Shown: in pieces, positions 48,040 to 61,744 of the stretch
Layout of the letters: each line of letters opens with the position of its first letter
Position numbering within the stretch: position 1 is the stretch's first letter
From: Pithys albifrons albifrons
Lineage: Eukaryota > Chordata > Aves > Passeriformes > Thamnophilidae
Length of the DNA: 64,000 nt
Reading direction: 5' to 3'
NCBI RefSeq assembly: GCF_047495875.1
Contig: NC_092463.1
Span: 7,148,622-7,212,621, forward strand
Program-made: the position numbers and the translations under genes
Notes under the pieces: model-generated
Told to the model about the DNA's origin: nothing
The model's database searches: none
The model's input: the letters and a program-made list of their open reading frames with translations, nothing else

Positions 48040-48602
48040 AGGATCAGGGCAGTGCCCCTTCCCCTGTACTCTGCATTGGGGAGGCCACACCTTGAGTGTT
48101 GTGTTCAGTTCTGGGCCCCTCAGTTCAGGAAAGAGATTGAGGGACTGGAGCGGGGCCAGAGAAGAGCAACGAGGCTGGAGAAGGGACTGGAGCACAAGTG
48201 CTGTGGGGAGAGGCTGAGGGAGCTGGAGGTGTTTAGCCTGGAAAAGAGGAGGCTCAGAGGTGACCTCAGCACTGTCTAGAACTCCCTGAAGGGAAGTTCT
48301 GGCCAGGTGGGGGTTGGTCTCTTCTCTCAGGCACTCAGCAATAGGACAAGGGGGCACGGGCTCAAGCTCTGCCAGGGGAAATTGAAGTTGGAGATCAGAA
48401 ACAAATTCTTTGCAGAGAGAGTAATCAGGCATTGGAATGGGCTGCCCAGAGAGGGGGTGGATTCCCCATCCCTGGAGGTTTTTAAACTGAGATTGGCCGT
48501 GGTCCTGAGTGCCATGATCTGATAAAGGGACTGGAGTTGGACCAAGGGTTGGACTCAATAATCTCGGAGGTCTTTTCCAACCCAATCCATTCTATGATTC
48601 TA
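48040..48602 (+). mobile_element. CR1 LINE, long 3' fragment, antisense to PPP2R5E
   Basis: Plus orientation. Frame 48052-48279 reads [19 protein letters not shown], then [16 protein letters not shown] to a stop after GDLSTV, the C-terminal end of CR1 ORF2 without a break. The CR1 3' UTR follows and it ends ccattctatgattct. It is the only intronic CR1 pointing against the gene. Confidence 0.94.
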
Positions 48603-49312
48603 CCCTGCACCCACATATGCAATATCAGAATGTTTATGAATAATTAAAATCAAAATGCCCTCAGAATAACTATCAAGTCCAGTAGATACATTACTGGTAT
48701 TCATTAGCTTGATGGTGACATTTGCATAAAGAAATAGCATCATCTACTTACATGATAGTAAAAGAAAATACCACCCTGAACACGAAAAATAAAAACACAT
48801 CCTGAAACCAAACCAGAATGGGGAAGAGAGATTAATAGTTACTTTTTTATTCACATTAACTTTAAGCACTTCCTTACAATGCCCCAAAATCTGAGAACTC
48901 TGTCTTCACTCCACTTTTGAGTTTGCTTCCTCTTTCAACTAAATAGCAAAATTATGACTTTCCCTTTCAACTTGATGAAGCATTTCCTCAATTTTTCTTC
49001 AGTTTCTGTATCATCCAGGACTAAATAAACCTAGGACTATTCTTCTTCTAGTTAAATAAAGTTTCTTTGTGACAAAAAACCTCCAAAACCCCAAAGAAAC
49101 TTCTCCTGCTTCGCTGCCACACAGAAAGCCACCTCACCCAACATAACCTGCACCAAGGACCTACCTGCATAAAGCAGAAGCTGTGCATAAATCTGTCTAC
49201 ATCTATCCCTCACAAATCACTATGGAGATTTTATTTTGTAACAAGTTACCTTTTCAGTTTTTCATTCAAATAAAACTTGCAAATTTGATTTTGAAAGCCT
49301 CTTGATTTTCTT

Positions 49313-49334
49313 TGAGAAGGTCAAGAGAAGGTCA
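49313..49334. repeat. 11-bp tandem duplication
   Basis: gagaaggtcaa occurs twice in direct succession. Confidence 0.75.
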
Positions 49335-51178
49335 AGTGACACCAGCTCAAAGCTCTCACTAACTCACCCCATTTCTATGGGCCACTTCTCACAGCACAAT
49401 ATTGGTTCTAAGATCTCAAGAAGTACAAATGTTTGCCCTCTTTTTCTTATACGCACTTCTTGAGAAAAAATAATCACTGTCCTGATAGCATTCATTTAAT
49501 TTTCCTGCCTGGCTGTCAATATTATGAATGCTTTGCCAAGTCAGTAATCACTCTTTTGTAACAGGTGCTTTATTCAAAGCTGTTTTCCCAACCCATTCTC
49601 TATACTTAATAATTACACAGGCAGGGCAGCAGTTCAGGCCCTGTGTTACAAATATGTAAAACCCAACCAGTGCAATTATTCCCACAGCAATAAATACAGT
49701 GGGACAAACTCAAGCTGACTTTCATGAGTGAACACGCACACGAAAAACACAACAATAACATACTCCAGCACACCCAAACTGCAACACAGAACATAACCCA
49801 GCAATTTCCTGATAAACTGTGTCTCTTTGGATAATCAATCACAAAATTAAGAATTATTTCCCTGGCCGTAAGTTTCTCCCTGATCAAACCAAACAAGTTC
49901 TCACTGAACAGGAATCTCCTGGGGTAGTTCCACAGGGATCCTGGATCTGCAAAACCCTCTGCTGCTCAGGAACACTCCCCGAGCATTTCACTGAGGTTTT
50001 CAACAAATGTTGTTTACTGGGGTGAGTATTCTGAACTCAGTGTAGATCTAACATTTCATGTGAGTGCCTTGAATGCAGATGTGGCAGCATTACAAGCAAC
50101 AGGGGATATTCCTTAACAGACATATTTTAGTCATATACACTGCCAAAATTTTATAATGTAGATATACTTTTGAATATATTAATCAAAATTCTGTCTTTAC
50201 TCATGTATGTAAATCCTTCTCAACTTCAGACCCTGAATAGAACACACGGATGAAGGGCTGCTGTTTCCCTCATCACAAGACCAAAATTTAAAAACAAATT
50301 GAGCATAAAAAGAATTTAATAAAGCATATTTTTAAAAACCATACTTTTAAACCTTATGAAGCTTTAATCAAACCTCCTGCCTACTTTCCGAGCAGGCAAG
50401 GTGCAGGCAATAGTTTAAGCCTCTTCACTTTCACCCATATAGCTCAATCCAGAGCCATTGCTGTCAAAGTTTCAATGGACAGATTCCTCTAGGCTAAGCT
50501 TTACTCATCTGTGCCCAACACTTGTTCATTCCACCAACAACACCTGTGCTGTGAACACCTTTCAGCTTGGAAGTGGACCAAGACCACAAGCTTACGGTTA
50601 AAGCAACTGATGAGCCGCAGCAAAACACTATTACATCAATACTTGTTGCAAACAGACTTTATTGGTGCAAACTGGTATCAATGATGTGCACCCTCAAGTG
50701 AGTGGAGAGATTCAGGGTGCCCTGGCTTCACAAGTTTGGGTGCTCTAACTCATCACTAACCTAACATGAGGAGTCTGTTATGAAACAGTTACATCAAACA
50801 TCCTGGATAATCACATGTAATCAAGGAAATACATAGTGGATAGTGAAAATTCCTGAGCAATCAATGGAAGACAAGATTGGCAGAGTATTTCAGTACACCA
50901 ACTGCTGCTCTAGGTCCCCCAAAAACAGAGACTCACAAGATATTTGGCCATATATATCATCCCTTATGCTAGTGCTAGTAATCACCCCTCAGGAGTAACC
51001 ATGTCTCTCCATAATCCATAGCAATGCCTCTGTCCTTTGGTAAGCAGACTTTTCAACATTTCCCCATTAGTTCTTCAGGGACTGGGAAGTGTTTAACAGA
51101 GTAAACCAAGACAGTCAAAGTTTATCCATTCTACCCACAAGTCAAAAATGATCCAGGTCAAAGAAGGTAACAGAGAAG

Positions 51179-51892
51179 TGTGCTGGTTTAAAGGTAAACC
51201 TGCAGGAGAAGTGAACCCAACACATTATAAGTCAGAGTTACAATTTAATGAAACTATTACAATAAATGCAATGATACAAAGAGAAGTTGGTTTTAACCCA
51301 CAAAATCCAGCAGTATAATCCAGCACTCTGGGGCACAAACAGAATGGTGTTCAATAGCCCCGTGCTGAGCCCCACGTGGTTCCCCTGAGTCCAAAGTAAA
51401 AGGAAGGGAAAAACCTTTTGGTGCAGATGATGTCACAGTCTGGTCAAGAGTGGTGGTCTCCTCCTGTTGAGGTTCTGGTCCTCCTCTGAACCCGATGAGT
51501 GGTACCAGAAGTGTTCAAACCCCAAGATTATATCCCCTCACGTTCAGGTGGGAATGCCCAGTACCTCCCCCAGGGTGGGGAGTTCCACAATGGGTGATCT
51601 CACTCTGTCAGTCATGGGGTATTTGGAATCATTGATGGCCCATTAGCAGACATGACCCCTCAGGTGGGTGTGGAGGTGCCAACGACTCCCCGGAGGGGAG
51701 TTATCACAGTTCTTATCTCACAAGCTTCTTTAACACCCACCTCACATCCTGAGGGGTTGGGTGTGCCCTGGGCAGCTGCTGCAAGTGGTCCATTGTTAAG
51801 TGTTCATGGGAAATGACACACAGGGTGTAGAATACGCAGCTTTGGTCACACCCATACAGTGATAAACTGGTCCTGTCTGCTGAACTAGGACA
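51179..51892 (-). mobile_element. Solo LTR, avian ERVL type (714 bp)
   Basis: The left end is TGTGCTGGTTTAAAGG and the right end ...GAACTAGGACA. The pentamer agaag flanks it exactly at 51174-51178 and 51893-51897. Minus orientation is more likely: that way it opens TGTCCTAGTTCAGCAG, has a GATATAATC box in the middle and ends TTTAAACCAGCACA. No internal retroviral sequence adjoins it. The 5-bp duplication and length fit an ERVL solo LTR of a different family from the one at 35065. Confidence 0.86.
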
Positions 51893-54800
51893 AGAAGGTA
51901 TGGAAAAGGACTCAAATTACATGGCTTCAAGATAAAATTGATGAGAAAAGAGCGGGTAGATGAAAGTACCAAAATATTTCAGTGGAGATGGAAGAACGGC
52001 AAAGCAGCTGTGAATGTTATGAGAAGAGGACAGAGTGGGAAGCAAAAGAAGGCAGGAAAACAACATAAAACACTATTGAAAGACCAAGAAAGAACGAGGA
52101 TGAGGTGGGGCAGGAGACTTGGAAAAGACAGAGAGGAAAACTTGTTTGGAGAATAAGAAACACAATGAAAGTAGCAGAATATTTCAAAAGAAAAAAACCC
52201 AGGAGCTCAAAGTGTTTAAGCAAAACAAGAATGAATGAGTCAGTGGTTAAGGGCTAAGTATGATTAAGCAGCCACATATCTGGAGGTTCTTGACACTCTG
52301 ACATCTTTAATATATCCCATTACATTACTTATGGTGAGTTTGCCTAGACATCAAATTAACACTTATATTTTAGCCCCAAGCTGATCACAGGTTTTGTGGG
52401 TTGCTTTCTCACCTTCCTTCTCCCCAGTTTTTACTAATATTTCAAAACTAATTATTAGTGATTTCTTTTTTTTTTTAGTGAAGCAAAAAGGCTGGCAAAA
52501 ATGCACATAACTGTTAATTCAATTTCCTCAATTGAATACGTGGCATAAATTTGCAAAAATAAGACAAAAATACTTTGCTGAAACACTGAGAGTTACTGTG
52601 GCAAATTTCCTGAACTGACTAAAGTTTCTTTTATACTGGCTCGGAAAGCTCAAGCCGGTTGTTTTAAGTAGGTTATTACTGAATTGCACTTTCAAAGTAC
52701 AAGCTAACCTTCATTCAGAGAGCTGAAGTCACGACGTTTACTGGGTGGTCAACAGAGAGCCACTGCCAGTGTCTGTCCTACCACTTGAAAATACTGACAT
52801 TACCTTTGCCACACACCTTCTGCCTTACACCTTCTACCATTAGGTATGAAACACTTGATTGTTACTTTTCAGTGTCTTCTCCAAGAAGGGGGGAAAAAAG
52901 TTGATTGATTGTCTATGTTCTTTAAAAAAAGTAAGGAAAAAACCCACACACAAAATAATCCCCACTGTTTGTCTTCTACTTTCTACATTTCTATAAACAT
53001 AAGCATACCTCCACTTACAGTATCTGTGGTGGGGTTTTTTTGTTTGATTGGTTGGTTTACTGTTTTGGGTTTTTTTCTGACACTAACCTGTTCATTTAGC
53101 TAGGTGTGTAGAAAAGCAATCCCTGGGAGACAACACTAAAACACAGCACAGTCAGCTCAAGCTTTGGAGCTCCCAGAGCTGTGTTTGAACATCCTTAGTC
53201 TAAGAATCAAAATCTCCACAAAATTAAAGACCTCTGAATTTTAGCATCTTGCTTCATTACAAACACAAGACTGACTCTGCAAGGAAAATCCTTGCAGTTG
53301 AGTTTCTTGAGACTCCAGGATTAGTCAGTATTATTCCTTACACCTTTGCTCAGTTCTACCTGGCAATGCCACCCTCCACTGGTTCCTTTCAGCCCTTACC
53401 AGGAAGAGCTGTACGCCAGAATTAAATTAGGTTTTTCTGTAGACATTTTAATAGCAAAAGCTACAGACAGAGCAAATGCAAAATATGCACCTATGTGTTT
53501 AGCTCCTCTACCCCAAACCACATAATGAAGACCAGAGACAGAACACCATGTAAACAAAGGCATCTCGTTTTCCAAGGGCTTTCTCAAATACTCAATACAG
53601 AGCAAAGATGCACAACACTAACTTAATGTTCCACTGAATCACCCAGTGCTGTCTTCCTTTCCTTGAAAATCTTTAACAGCCCTTCAGGCTGCTTCTCAGT
53701 GTATTTTTTGTGGCCTAGCTTGTCTCTGGGACCCTGCCATCCTCCCTCCACTCCTAAGTTCTTAGCAGAGCACTGGAACCCAAAACATCAACAGAGACAC
53801 CAAGTCTTGGCTCATTATTCCAACTTGGTCATCCTATGCTCGTATCAATTCTATCTTGTACTTGCTTTCTGTTAGTTTTAGAGAGAATAATGGACTACAC
53901 TGCATCTTCAGCTTTATCTTGCTACATCACAATTTATTTTTTTGCATTGTAAATTATTGGCAAATAGTAGAATATGGCAAGACCAGTCATTTATAATAAA
54001 CAGTACATTGTTTCCAGGTTCCTTAGATGGCAAAAATCTAAAATGCAGAAAAAGGTTTCTAAGTTCCAGGACACTAAAAAACACCTTTGCAAAGGGCCCA
54101 CAATGACCTGCTGACCTAAGACAGAAGAATCCTTAAGAGGATTATTGTCTTCCTTTTGATAAGATTCTTATCAGATCACAATTTTCTTCTGCATGACATG
54201 AGAAGCTTGTGCTCTGTAATGATCATTAAATATAAGAAGAAAAATATGTCATGGCAATCTTACACTTACCTTCCACTCTAACTGCACTCACAAGGCATTC
54301 AGGATTTGCACTGCAATTTATTTGCTCAGTGCATTAAGTGCACAATGAAATAATGATAAAATTACATATCTGTACATGCTTCCTGTAAGAATGCAAAAAT
54401 TGTATCTTGCTTAGTAAGTGCTCTGAAACTGCCATCTGTCCAAATAAAAATATGTAATATTCATGTTGCTCAAACTACAGAGCTGCTCTAAGAAATTTAT
54501 TCAGGAACACTCAGACACTTGCAAAAAAGCAGAACCAAGAGCACAGGGAAGCCAAAACATAACTCTCATCCAAGCAGTCTCAGAGCAATTGCCAGGATTG
54601 CTACTTTGCTTGATACTGACCAATCAATTTATCCCAGAAATCACAGGAGTACTTCATCCTCCAGTGAAAGAAGTAATTAAGTGAGAGCTATTCTACACAC
54701 ACAACCCACTGTCTAAAAGCTCAGGCTTACATTTTAAAATATTCACATTTATTAGCTTAAATAATATACATACATATAAAATATACATTTCTATAACCCT

Positions 54801-55383
54801 ATTTATACATTAAGAAGAGTTTAATTGAACCCTCAAAACATAACTTTCATTCCCTTCTCATTTGGTAATACAAATTCAGTCAACAACATATTCTACTCTA
54901 TGCTAATTTACCACAATAGTCTCCCAGCATTTTCCAGTAATGCACTATGAGATCCAACTATTTGTTCCCTCATTCCCTCCATAGAGGGGACAACATGTAT
55001 AATGGAATAAGAATTATATGGAACTGGACATGTGTAAAATGTTATGTTTGTGTAAGAAAAAGACAGGATATAATAAAAATGCCCCCAAAGTCACAATGGA
55101 AAACGTAGAAACAAGTTGGGAGCTCATTCTAAAGTCCCCAGATGGATCCCCCTGGTTATACACATCTCGTCTTTACTGTAGCAGCTCCAGCATGACAGAA
55201 CAACAAAATCATTGGGTTTGGCCTTCGTTACTCATTCAGTCTTCTAAATACAGCCCACTGAAAACTCCAAGATCAGAATCAACACCTCAAGCTGGATTCA
55301 ATGTCATGCCAAAAGCATGATCAGGTCACAAGGGATGCTGCATTTGCAGTGGCAAGTCCCTTGGGGACACCAGACACTGCACT

Positions 55384-55818
55384 TCATAGAATCACAGAAT
55401 CAATTGGGCTGGAAAAGACCTCCAAGCTCATCAAGTCCAACCCTTGCTCCAACTCCAGTCCCTTTACCAGATCATGGCACTCAGGGCCACGGCCAAGCTC
55501 ACTTTAAAAACCTCCAGGGATGGGGAATCCACCATCCAATGCCTGATTCCTCTCTCTGCAAAGAATTTTTTTCTGATGTCCCACTTAAATTTCCCCTGGC
55601 AGAGCTTGAGCCCGTGCCCCCTTGTCCTATTGCTGAGTGCCTGGGAGAAGAGACCAACCCCCACCTGGCCAGAACTTCCCTTCAGATACTTCTAGACAGT
55701 GCTGAGGTCACCTCTGAGCCTCCTCTTCTCCAGGCTAAACATCCCCAGCTCCCTCAGCCTCTCCCCATAGGACTTGTGCTCCAGTCCCTTCACCAGCCTT
55801 GTTCTTCTCTGGACCCTG
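55384..55818 (-). mobile_element. CR1 LINE 3' fragment
   Basis: The tail is catagaatcacagaatcaat. Same subfamily as 40207 and 61248 but with a deletion of about 20 bp where the others have ccctctctgggcagccc. 5'-truncated in the ORF2 end region. Confidence 0.92.
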
Positions 55819-57737
55819 AGCACAAGAACATTATCCCCACTACACCCCACCGGAGCCACAGGAAAACCTGAAGGTATGTCCTGATCTGCACACTGGGATA
55901 GCATCTCCCTGCCAATGCAGAAACTCAAAAGCATTACTCAGATGCCACATGAGGCCTTTGCATCCACAAACAATCTGCGTGGTTTCTTTGTCAAGAAAGG
56001 CAGTACCACTTCAGTCCCTCCTTCCAGATAAGTTCCTTGCAAAAGGCCTCCCAGTGCTGAGGCTCCACCAGCTGCTCTGAGATGTGGTCATTGTTAAGGC
56101 TCAAACTGTTATTCAACTCCTTTTGACAATAACTCAAATCAGTCAAGCTGTTAGTTAAGGGAACACCCTTTCTCACACTGCCAAGCCCAGTACATACGTC
56201 TAAATGACAGAAAATAAATATATAAATTGACTTAATTTATTTTGCCTTTGCAGTTACTAAGAACTCTCTCACATTCCCTGGTGCACAGAAATACATCACC
56301 ATTCTGCAACACTTCTATAGCAACTTCCTGATCTTCATATTATTCAGGAGCTGGAGTAATTCAGCAACAGAAGTAAAAACCATGGTATTTATATAATGCT
56401 CTCCTATAACCTGTCAAGTTAATATGTGTTATGCTGGATATTTTATGTTATTTGTATTATCATTACACATGTCTATGTGAAAGTAACAGCTATTCCTTTA
56501 AAAATAGGATCTTCTCCATCACAGAATGGCTCAGCTCAGTTTTAAAATTATGTAGATGAGACTCATTTGCTATGAACATTGACATTTAGAGTCCATTGCT
56601 CTATTATACCTAAACCGGCTATTTTTGCTAAAATTTGGAATTTTGACTGACGTAGAATACGAGGTCACTTCTCTCTCTTTGTAACAGCAACTTTTTATTT
56701 TACTGCTTGAACCTGAAATGGGGTATGCATTTTATCTCCTTAACACAAGGTTCTAGAGAGCAAAGACTTAATTTTAGAATATTTATAATTGTCTAAAGGA
56801 CAACTCTTATCATAGCCTTGCACTACCACAATCTGTGTGGACTTTTTTCAGATGCTCTTTACTTCTGACCTCTTCCAAAAACACTGAATAAAATAATGCA
56901 GGGGTGTTTTGGCAGAATATATTTACCTGCATGTGTGCAAATCCCCCATAGGGGGTTCTGCCTCTCAGAAATGCTGTTTGCTACAGGACAGGCTGATATA
57001 TCTGATGATCGCTGGGCCTTGGCGCCCAAAGTGAATTTCTCCAGAAATTACTTAGACCCTCTGCAATATCATTATCAGTCTACAACAGCATGTTACCTTT
57101 ATTTGTTATGGGTGAAATACTTATTTTTAGAGTTCTGAATTAAGTTCTCAAGAACAAGTCAGAGAAAATTAAAAACTATAGGGACGAGGTTATGTCACGT
57201 AACTTACATAACCAAAGGTTATCACTCTGGTGCACATCAAGTCACTTTGCAAAGCTTTAATAGTTTAGACTGTTACAAATATTAACCAGCCATAACAGTT
57301 TAGGTATTAAATATAATTGAAACATTTCCTCTGTGGTTACCAAACAATACTCTTCATCATCATACCCTTTCTACCTCTTCCAAGCTACTCATTAGTTAAG
57401 CTGCTTCTCTGTTGAAGGTGATAAGCTGACATTAGATTATTAGCAGTATTTATCCCCAGCTGTGCTGTGGTCACCAACTTCATCTTCAGCTGCTATCCAG
57501 GCCAAACTGAAGTCAATGGGAGTGTTACTCTGGTACATTAGAACTGTGATTACACCTTTGCTCTAATTGGCAGAAACCTCATTGCTCACTAATGAAAAAA
57601 ACAAGAGCAACCTCATCAGTTATACATTCCACAAAAAGTAATGGAGAAACACTCACCAGGAAGAGTGTGTATTTTGCAGGTTTATACAAATACAGGTAAG
57701 TTTGAAAGCTCCTCTTCATAACTGAGGTGATCCAAAT

Positions 57738-58047
57738 TATCATCATGGCAAGGCTTTGCCAACAAAGATTTGGGCAGGGCTCTCCACACATGGGTGCGCC
57801 CTCCCAGCCTGCGCAGTGGATGTTTTAGGTGAGGCTCAGCGTGCACAGAATTGGCCCCACCATTTGCTCCTGAGGTTCATCTGCCACGACCGAGTGAGCT
57901 TGGATGGTGACAGTGAAGTCCTCAGGACTAGAACCTACAGCCCTGGGTATTCCCAGGAGGACTCTCATCCAAGTACTAACCAGGGCTGACCCTGCTGAGC
58001 TTCCGAGATCTGATGGGATCGGGCGCCAGGGTGGCATTAACTGCCTT
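57738..58047 (-). mobile_element. 5S-rRNA-derived SINE with 12-bp target duplication
   Basis: On the minus strand it starts AAGGCAGTTAATGCC. A nearly complete 5S rRNA-like head follows (58045-57934: CGCCCGATC, GATCTCGGAAGCTCAGCAGG, GGTTAGTACTTGGATG, GGGCTGTAGG), then a body of about 160 bp shared with 18613-18978, and it ends CCATGATGATA. The perfect 12-mer ggtgatccaaat flanks it at 57726-57737 and 58048-58059. The 5S internal promoter parts (box A, intermediate element and box C) are all recognisable. Unlike the other copy there is no tRNA-like part in front. Confidence 0.88.
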
Positions 58048-58080
58048 GGTGATCCAAATACACTATTGGTGAATTAGCAG

Positions 58081-58112
58081 AACTTTTTATAGAGCATAAC
58101 TTTTTATAGAGC
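58081..58112. repeat. Tandem duplication of aactttttatagagc
   Basis: Two copies of a 15-bp unit separated by 2 bp, starting 22 bp after the 5S-SINE duplication. Confidence 0.8.
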
Positions 58113-61100
58113 CTTTGCAGGTACAGATTACTGATCCAGAAAGTAAGTATAGTTCAGGCAACATGCTTTGTCACTGTCATATGAATACACAGATCATACA
58201 TTTTCTATTTGGCTGTACCTTTTAGGAAGCAGCTGGGTCCCTATTAGACCACTAGAAAGAATTCTTTAACTTACACACATCCTTTGGGGATTTAAAGATA
58301 AGACTTCAGGTGCATCCTTCATGCCTTCTCTTTTTTCCATGAAGTATCAAATGCACTAACACGTTATTGAATGCCAAGCCACTGAATGCCATGCCAATCA
58401 AAATAAAAGTGAGTATTTTAGGTAATTCTCTCCACTGGACTGAGGTTTATCGAGAGAAGGCAGACAGTATTTTACAACTCTCTTTACACTCAGCGTGTAC
58501 CAGCGGGCACATGTACAGATGGCCCTTTCCCAATCCAATAGCTAATGTGCAGCCAAAGTAGGTCAGTGAGGAACAAAGGAGTTTTTAACTGTACTAATCC
58601 AGTGGCTTCAGTATTCTACCAAAACAACAGAGAAGGACCATCAAAGCTGCTGTGGCCACAAGATGAAGTTATAACTGTAAAGACCAGAGAGCAAAAGCCC
58701 ACACCATCCAGTTCCCCTCCCTGCACCCGGCACGTTAATTATTTGGTCTCAGTGATGCCAGCAGCAGTCAACTAATTGCCTTCAAGCAACTCCACTACTT
58801 GTGTATGACTTACTCCTTCCTCTGACAGAGGCATCAATGTATCAAACCTTAACATAAGAGCTAACAACCTAGCGAGCTTTACACCCACTCCTCTGGTTCC
58901 TGTCATTTTCAGAGGATGCTACAGCCTGTTTCATTTCCATACCCATGCCAGCCCTATTGCTCTTGTCAGGTGGGAGCAAAGAGCTCAGCCCATGAATTCC
59001 ATCGGCAGCAGAGGCCTGGCAGCCTGAGGGTCCAATCTGGTGTTGCTTCTTGTCATGTCTCTGGGCAGCTCCTACCTCTGTCTGTTCATGAGTTTCTCAC
59101 AATCCTGTTTGTAACACTCCTGTATGTTCCTTTCTGGAGGTTGCCTCTTCTCCTGCTTCTCAGTCTCCAGCTGAAGACCTCCTCCCAGACAGCCCCCAGC
59201 TTCTCCAAATGCCATCTATTTTTACCCAGGCGCTGCCGTCTCGTTCCGGATGCTGCTAATTGGCCCCTTAGTCACAACTGGAAAAGTAACCTCGTTGAGT
59301 AACTCTTTCTGAGCACTGAGGAATCTCTGTGCCTCACACTTGCATTCATTCACATGAGGAAGGTTCCAGTAAATTTGTTTCAGAGTTTAGTACAAATTAA
59401 TCAAAATTTACCCTCCATGATTCTACAGCAGTTTTACTCACTTTTTTCTTCCATAATGACCTTCCTGCACAATTTCTACGCATCTAAGGTTCTAAATCCT
59501 GTAAGAGAGCACTACATAAAATAGGAGATAACTGCAGCACTAGAGATCAACTGTACCTATCATCACTTCTTCCCACCCCCTACATACTACCTACACCAAC
59601 CTGTAAACTTCCAAGGACCTATTCAAAAGAAATGACAGGAAACCCAGGTAAAGTTTGATTTTTAAGGAGTGAAACAATCAAAGACAATACACACACAAGA
59701 GCAACCCATTCTGGAAAGGTGTTTTTCCACTTTACTTCTTTCTTATGTACATGACAAACCTGCTTTCACAGCTACAAAATGATGTTTCAGACAACTGAGT
59801 GAGCCCTCTTTGTTTCTTATTTACTTTGCTAATGAAAATGTGGGATTTCCTCCCAACTATTCTGCTTCTGCATAGTTATCAACTAAATTGGCACAAACAG
59901 GAAAAACCAATCATGAGGCAGACAGACTAGTTAGGCAGCATTTACTAGGAAAACACTGGGAAAAGCAAATAACTGAATGATCTGAATTCATTCTAAATTA
60001 GGTTACAGTCATTAAAATACTTTTTTATTCCACTAGAAAGGCAAATTTAAATGCTGAGTATTTAAAATCCATTACTTCAGAAATACAGTGCGTAAATTAG
60101 TAATTACCATTTTATTAAGAGAGCTTGACTCATTCTTACTAATAAATACTGCACTCGTTTAATATTTATATAATTAATCCCTTCTAGAAATTCTGAGGTT
60201 ACCACAGACAAACACAGTATGCACTTTTGACAACATGAATGCAACTATCAGATGTCCTGAATATCATCTGTAAAAACTAAAAGCAGAGCTTTGACAGATT
60301 AGTAATCCTGGATGCAGTTAAATACTGGCAGGATTAATACTATTTCCTAGGACGAAAGAAAGATCCTGTTCCACCCCATGAAGGCGGCTCAGACTGCCAA
60401 GAGTAAAGGGAAGAACCTTCAGCTGTGGATCATTAAGAAACAGCCATTTAAAAAAATTGGATGTTTTGGAGAACACAGCATCCGGTAAAACTGTGGAGTA
60501 CATTTTCCATGTTGAACCCAAGAGAACTTGAAATCATTTATTCTGCAAATCAGAAACTGAATGCTTCTATGATGGTTTGTTTTGCTGAGAAAGGAACTTC
60601 TTTTCACTAGAAATGAAGGCAAAAAGAATCTGCTTTAAATGTGATTCTGCTAAAATTGAACCCATACAGCAGACTGCAAAATCCCTGCCCTGCACACCAC
60701 CACCATCACTAGTCCTGCACATTCCTACTTTCCACTCTCACATTCTCTCGGTTTGGATGGGGTTACTGTTGTACAACTTTGGTCCAGGCTGAGGACTCAG
60801 CACTACAGGAAGGACTGCAGTTAATTACAGAACAGGCTCACCCCAAAGCCAGTGAGGGATCCCTGTTTCCTATGACAGTGCTGTGAAGGACATTCAGAGC
60901 CTGGAGAAGGCAGGGAGTGAGCAGAAGGAGAATCAGGCCCCACAGGATATGCAGAGCCCATCACAGGAAATACCAGGCAACCCAAGTCCCAGAATTCAGC
61001 TCAAGAGCATCCCTCTCACTCTCCAACTCAAACTTCATGGATGTTGATCCAAAATGTCATCAAATGTTTGCGAGTTCCTTGCTGTGGACACAACTGTGAT

Positions 61101-61247
61101 GGGGCAGACATGGCTACTCCTAGTTACATACTCCAACTCTGCATCAGATATCCAGGCATATCCAAGCTGGTTTTACACGGGCAAAGGCCTGATGGTTTTT
61201 AATTATTATACAGGAGGCTCCTCTTATCTGCCTCCAAGGCAGATTGT

Positions 61248-61744
61248 AGAATCACAGAATGGATTGGGTTGGAAAAGACCTCCGAGATCATCAAGTCCAA
61301 CCCTTGGTCCAACTCCAGTCCCTTTACCAGATCATGGCACTCAGTGCCACGGCCAATCTCATCTTAAAAACCTCCAGGGATGGGGAATCCACCCCCTCTC
61401 TGGGCAGCCCATTCCAATGCCTGAGCACTCTCTCTGCAAAGAATTTGTTTCTGATCTCCAACTTCAATTTCCCCTGGCAGAGCTTGAGCCCGTGCCCCCT
61501 TGTCCTATTGCTGAGTGCCTGGGAGAAGAGACCAACCCCCACCTGGCCAGAACTTCCCTTCAGGTAGTTCTAGACAGTGCTGAGGTCACCTCTGAGCCTC
61601 CTCTTCTCCAGGCTAAACACCCCCAGCTCCCTCAGCCTCTCCCCACAGCACTTGTGCTCCAGTCCCTTCTCCAGCCTTGCTGCTCTTCTCTGGACCTGCT
61701 CCAGCCTCTCAATATCTTTCCTGAACTGAGGGGCCCAGAACTGA
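61248..61744 (-). mobile_element. CR1 LINE, long 3' fragment
   Basis: The tail is tagaatcacagaatggattg. It continues through gatggggaatccacccc and ctccagcctctcaat to gaggggcccagaactga, where the copy is truncated in ORF2. Same subfamily as the copies at 40207, 48040 and 55384. Confidence 0.93.

Noticed and set aside
47767..48585. 272-residue open frame on the minus strand
   Set aside because: Antisense of the CR1 at 48040-48602; the real CR1 coding frame is on the plus strand.
57934..58045. Functional 5S rRNA gene
   Set aside because: Many substitutions, no T-run terminator after it, and it is joined to a SINE body inside a target duplication.
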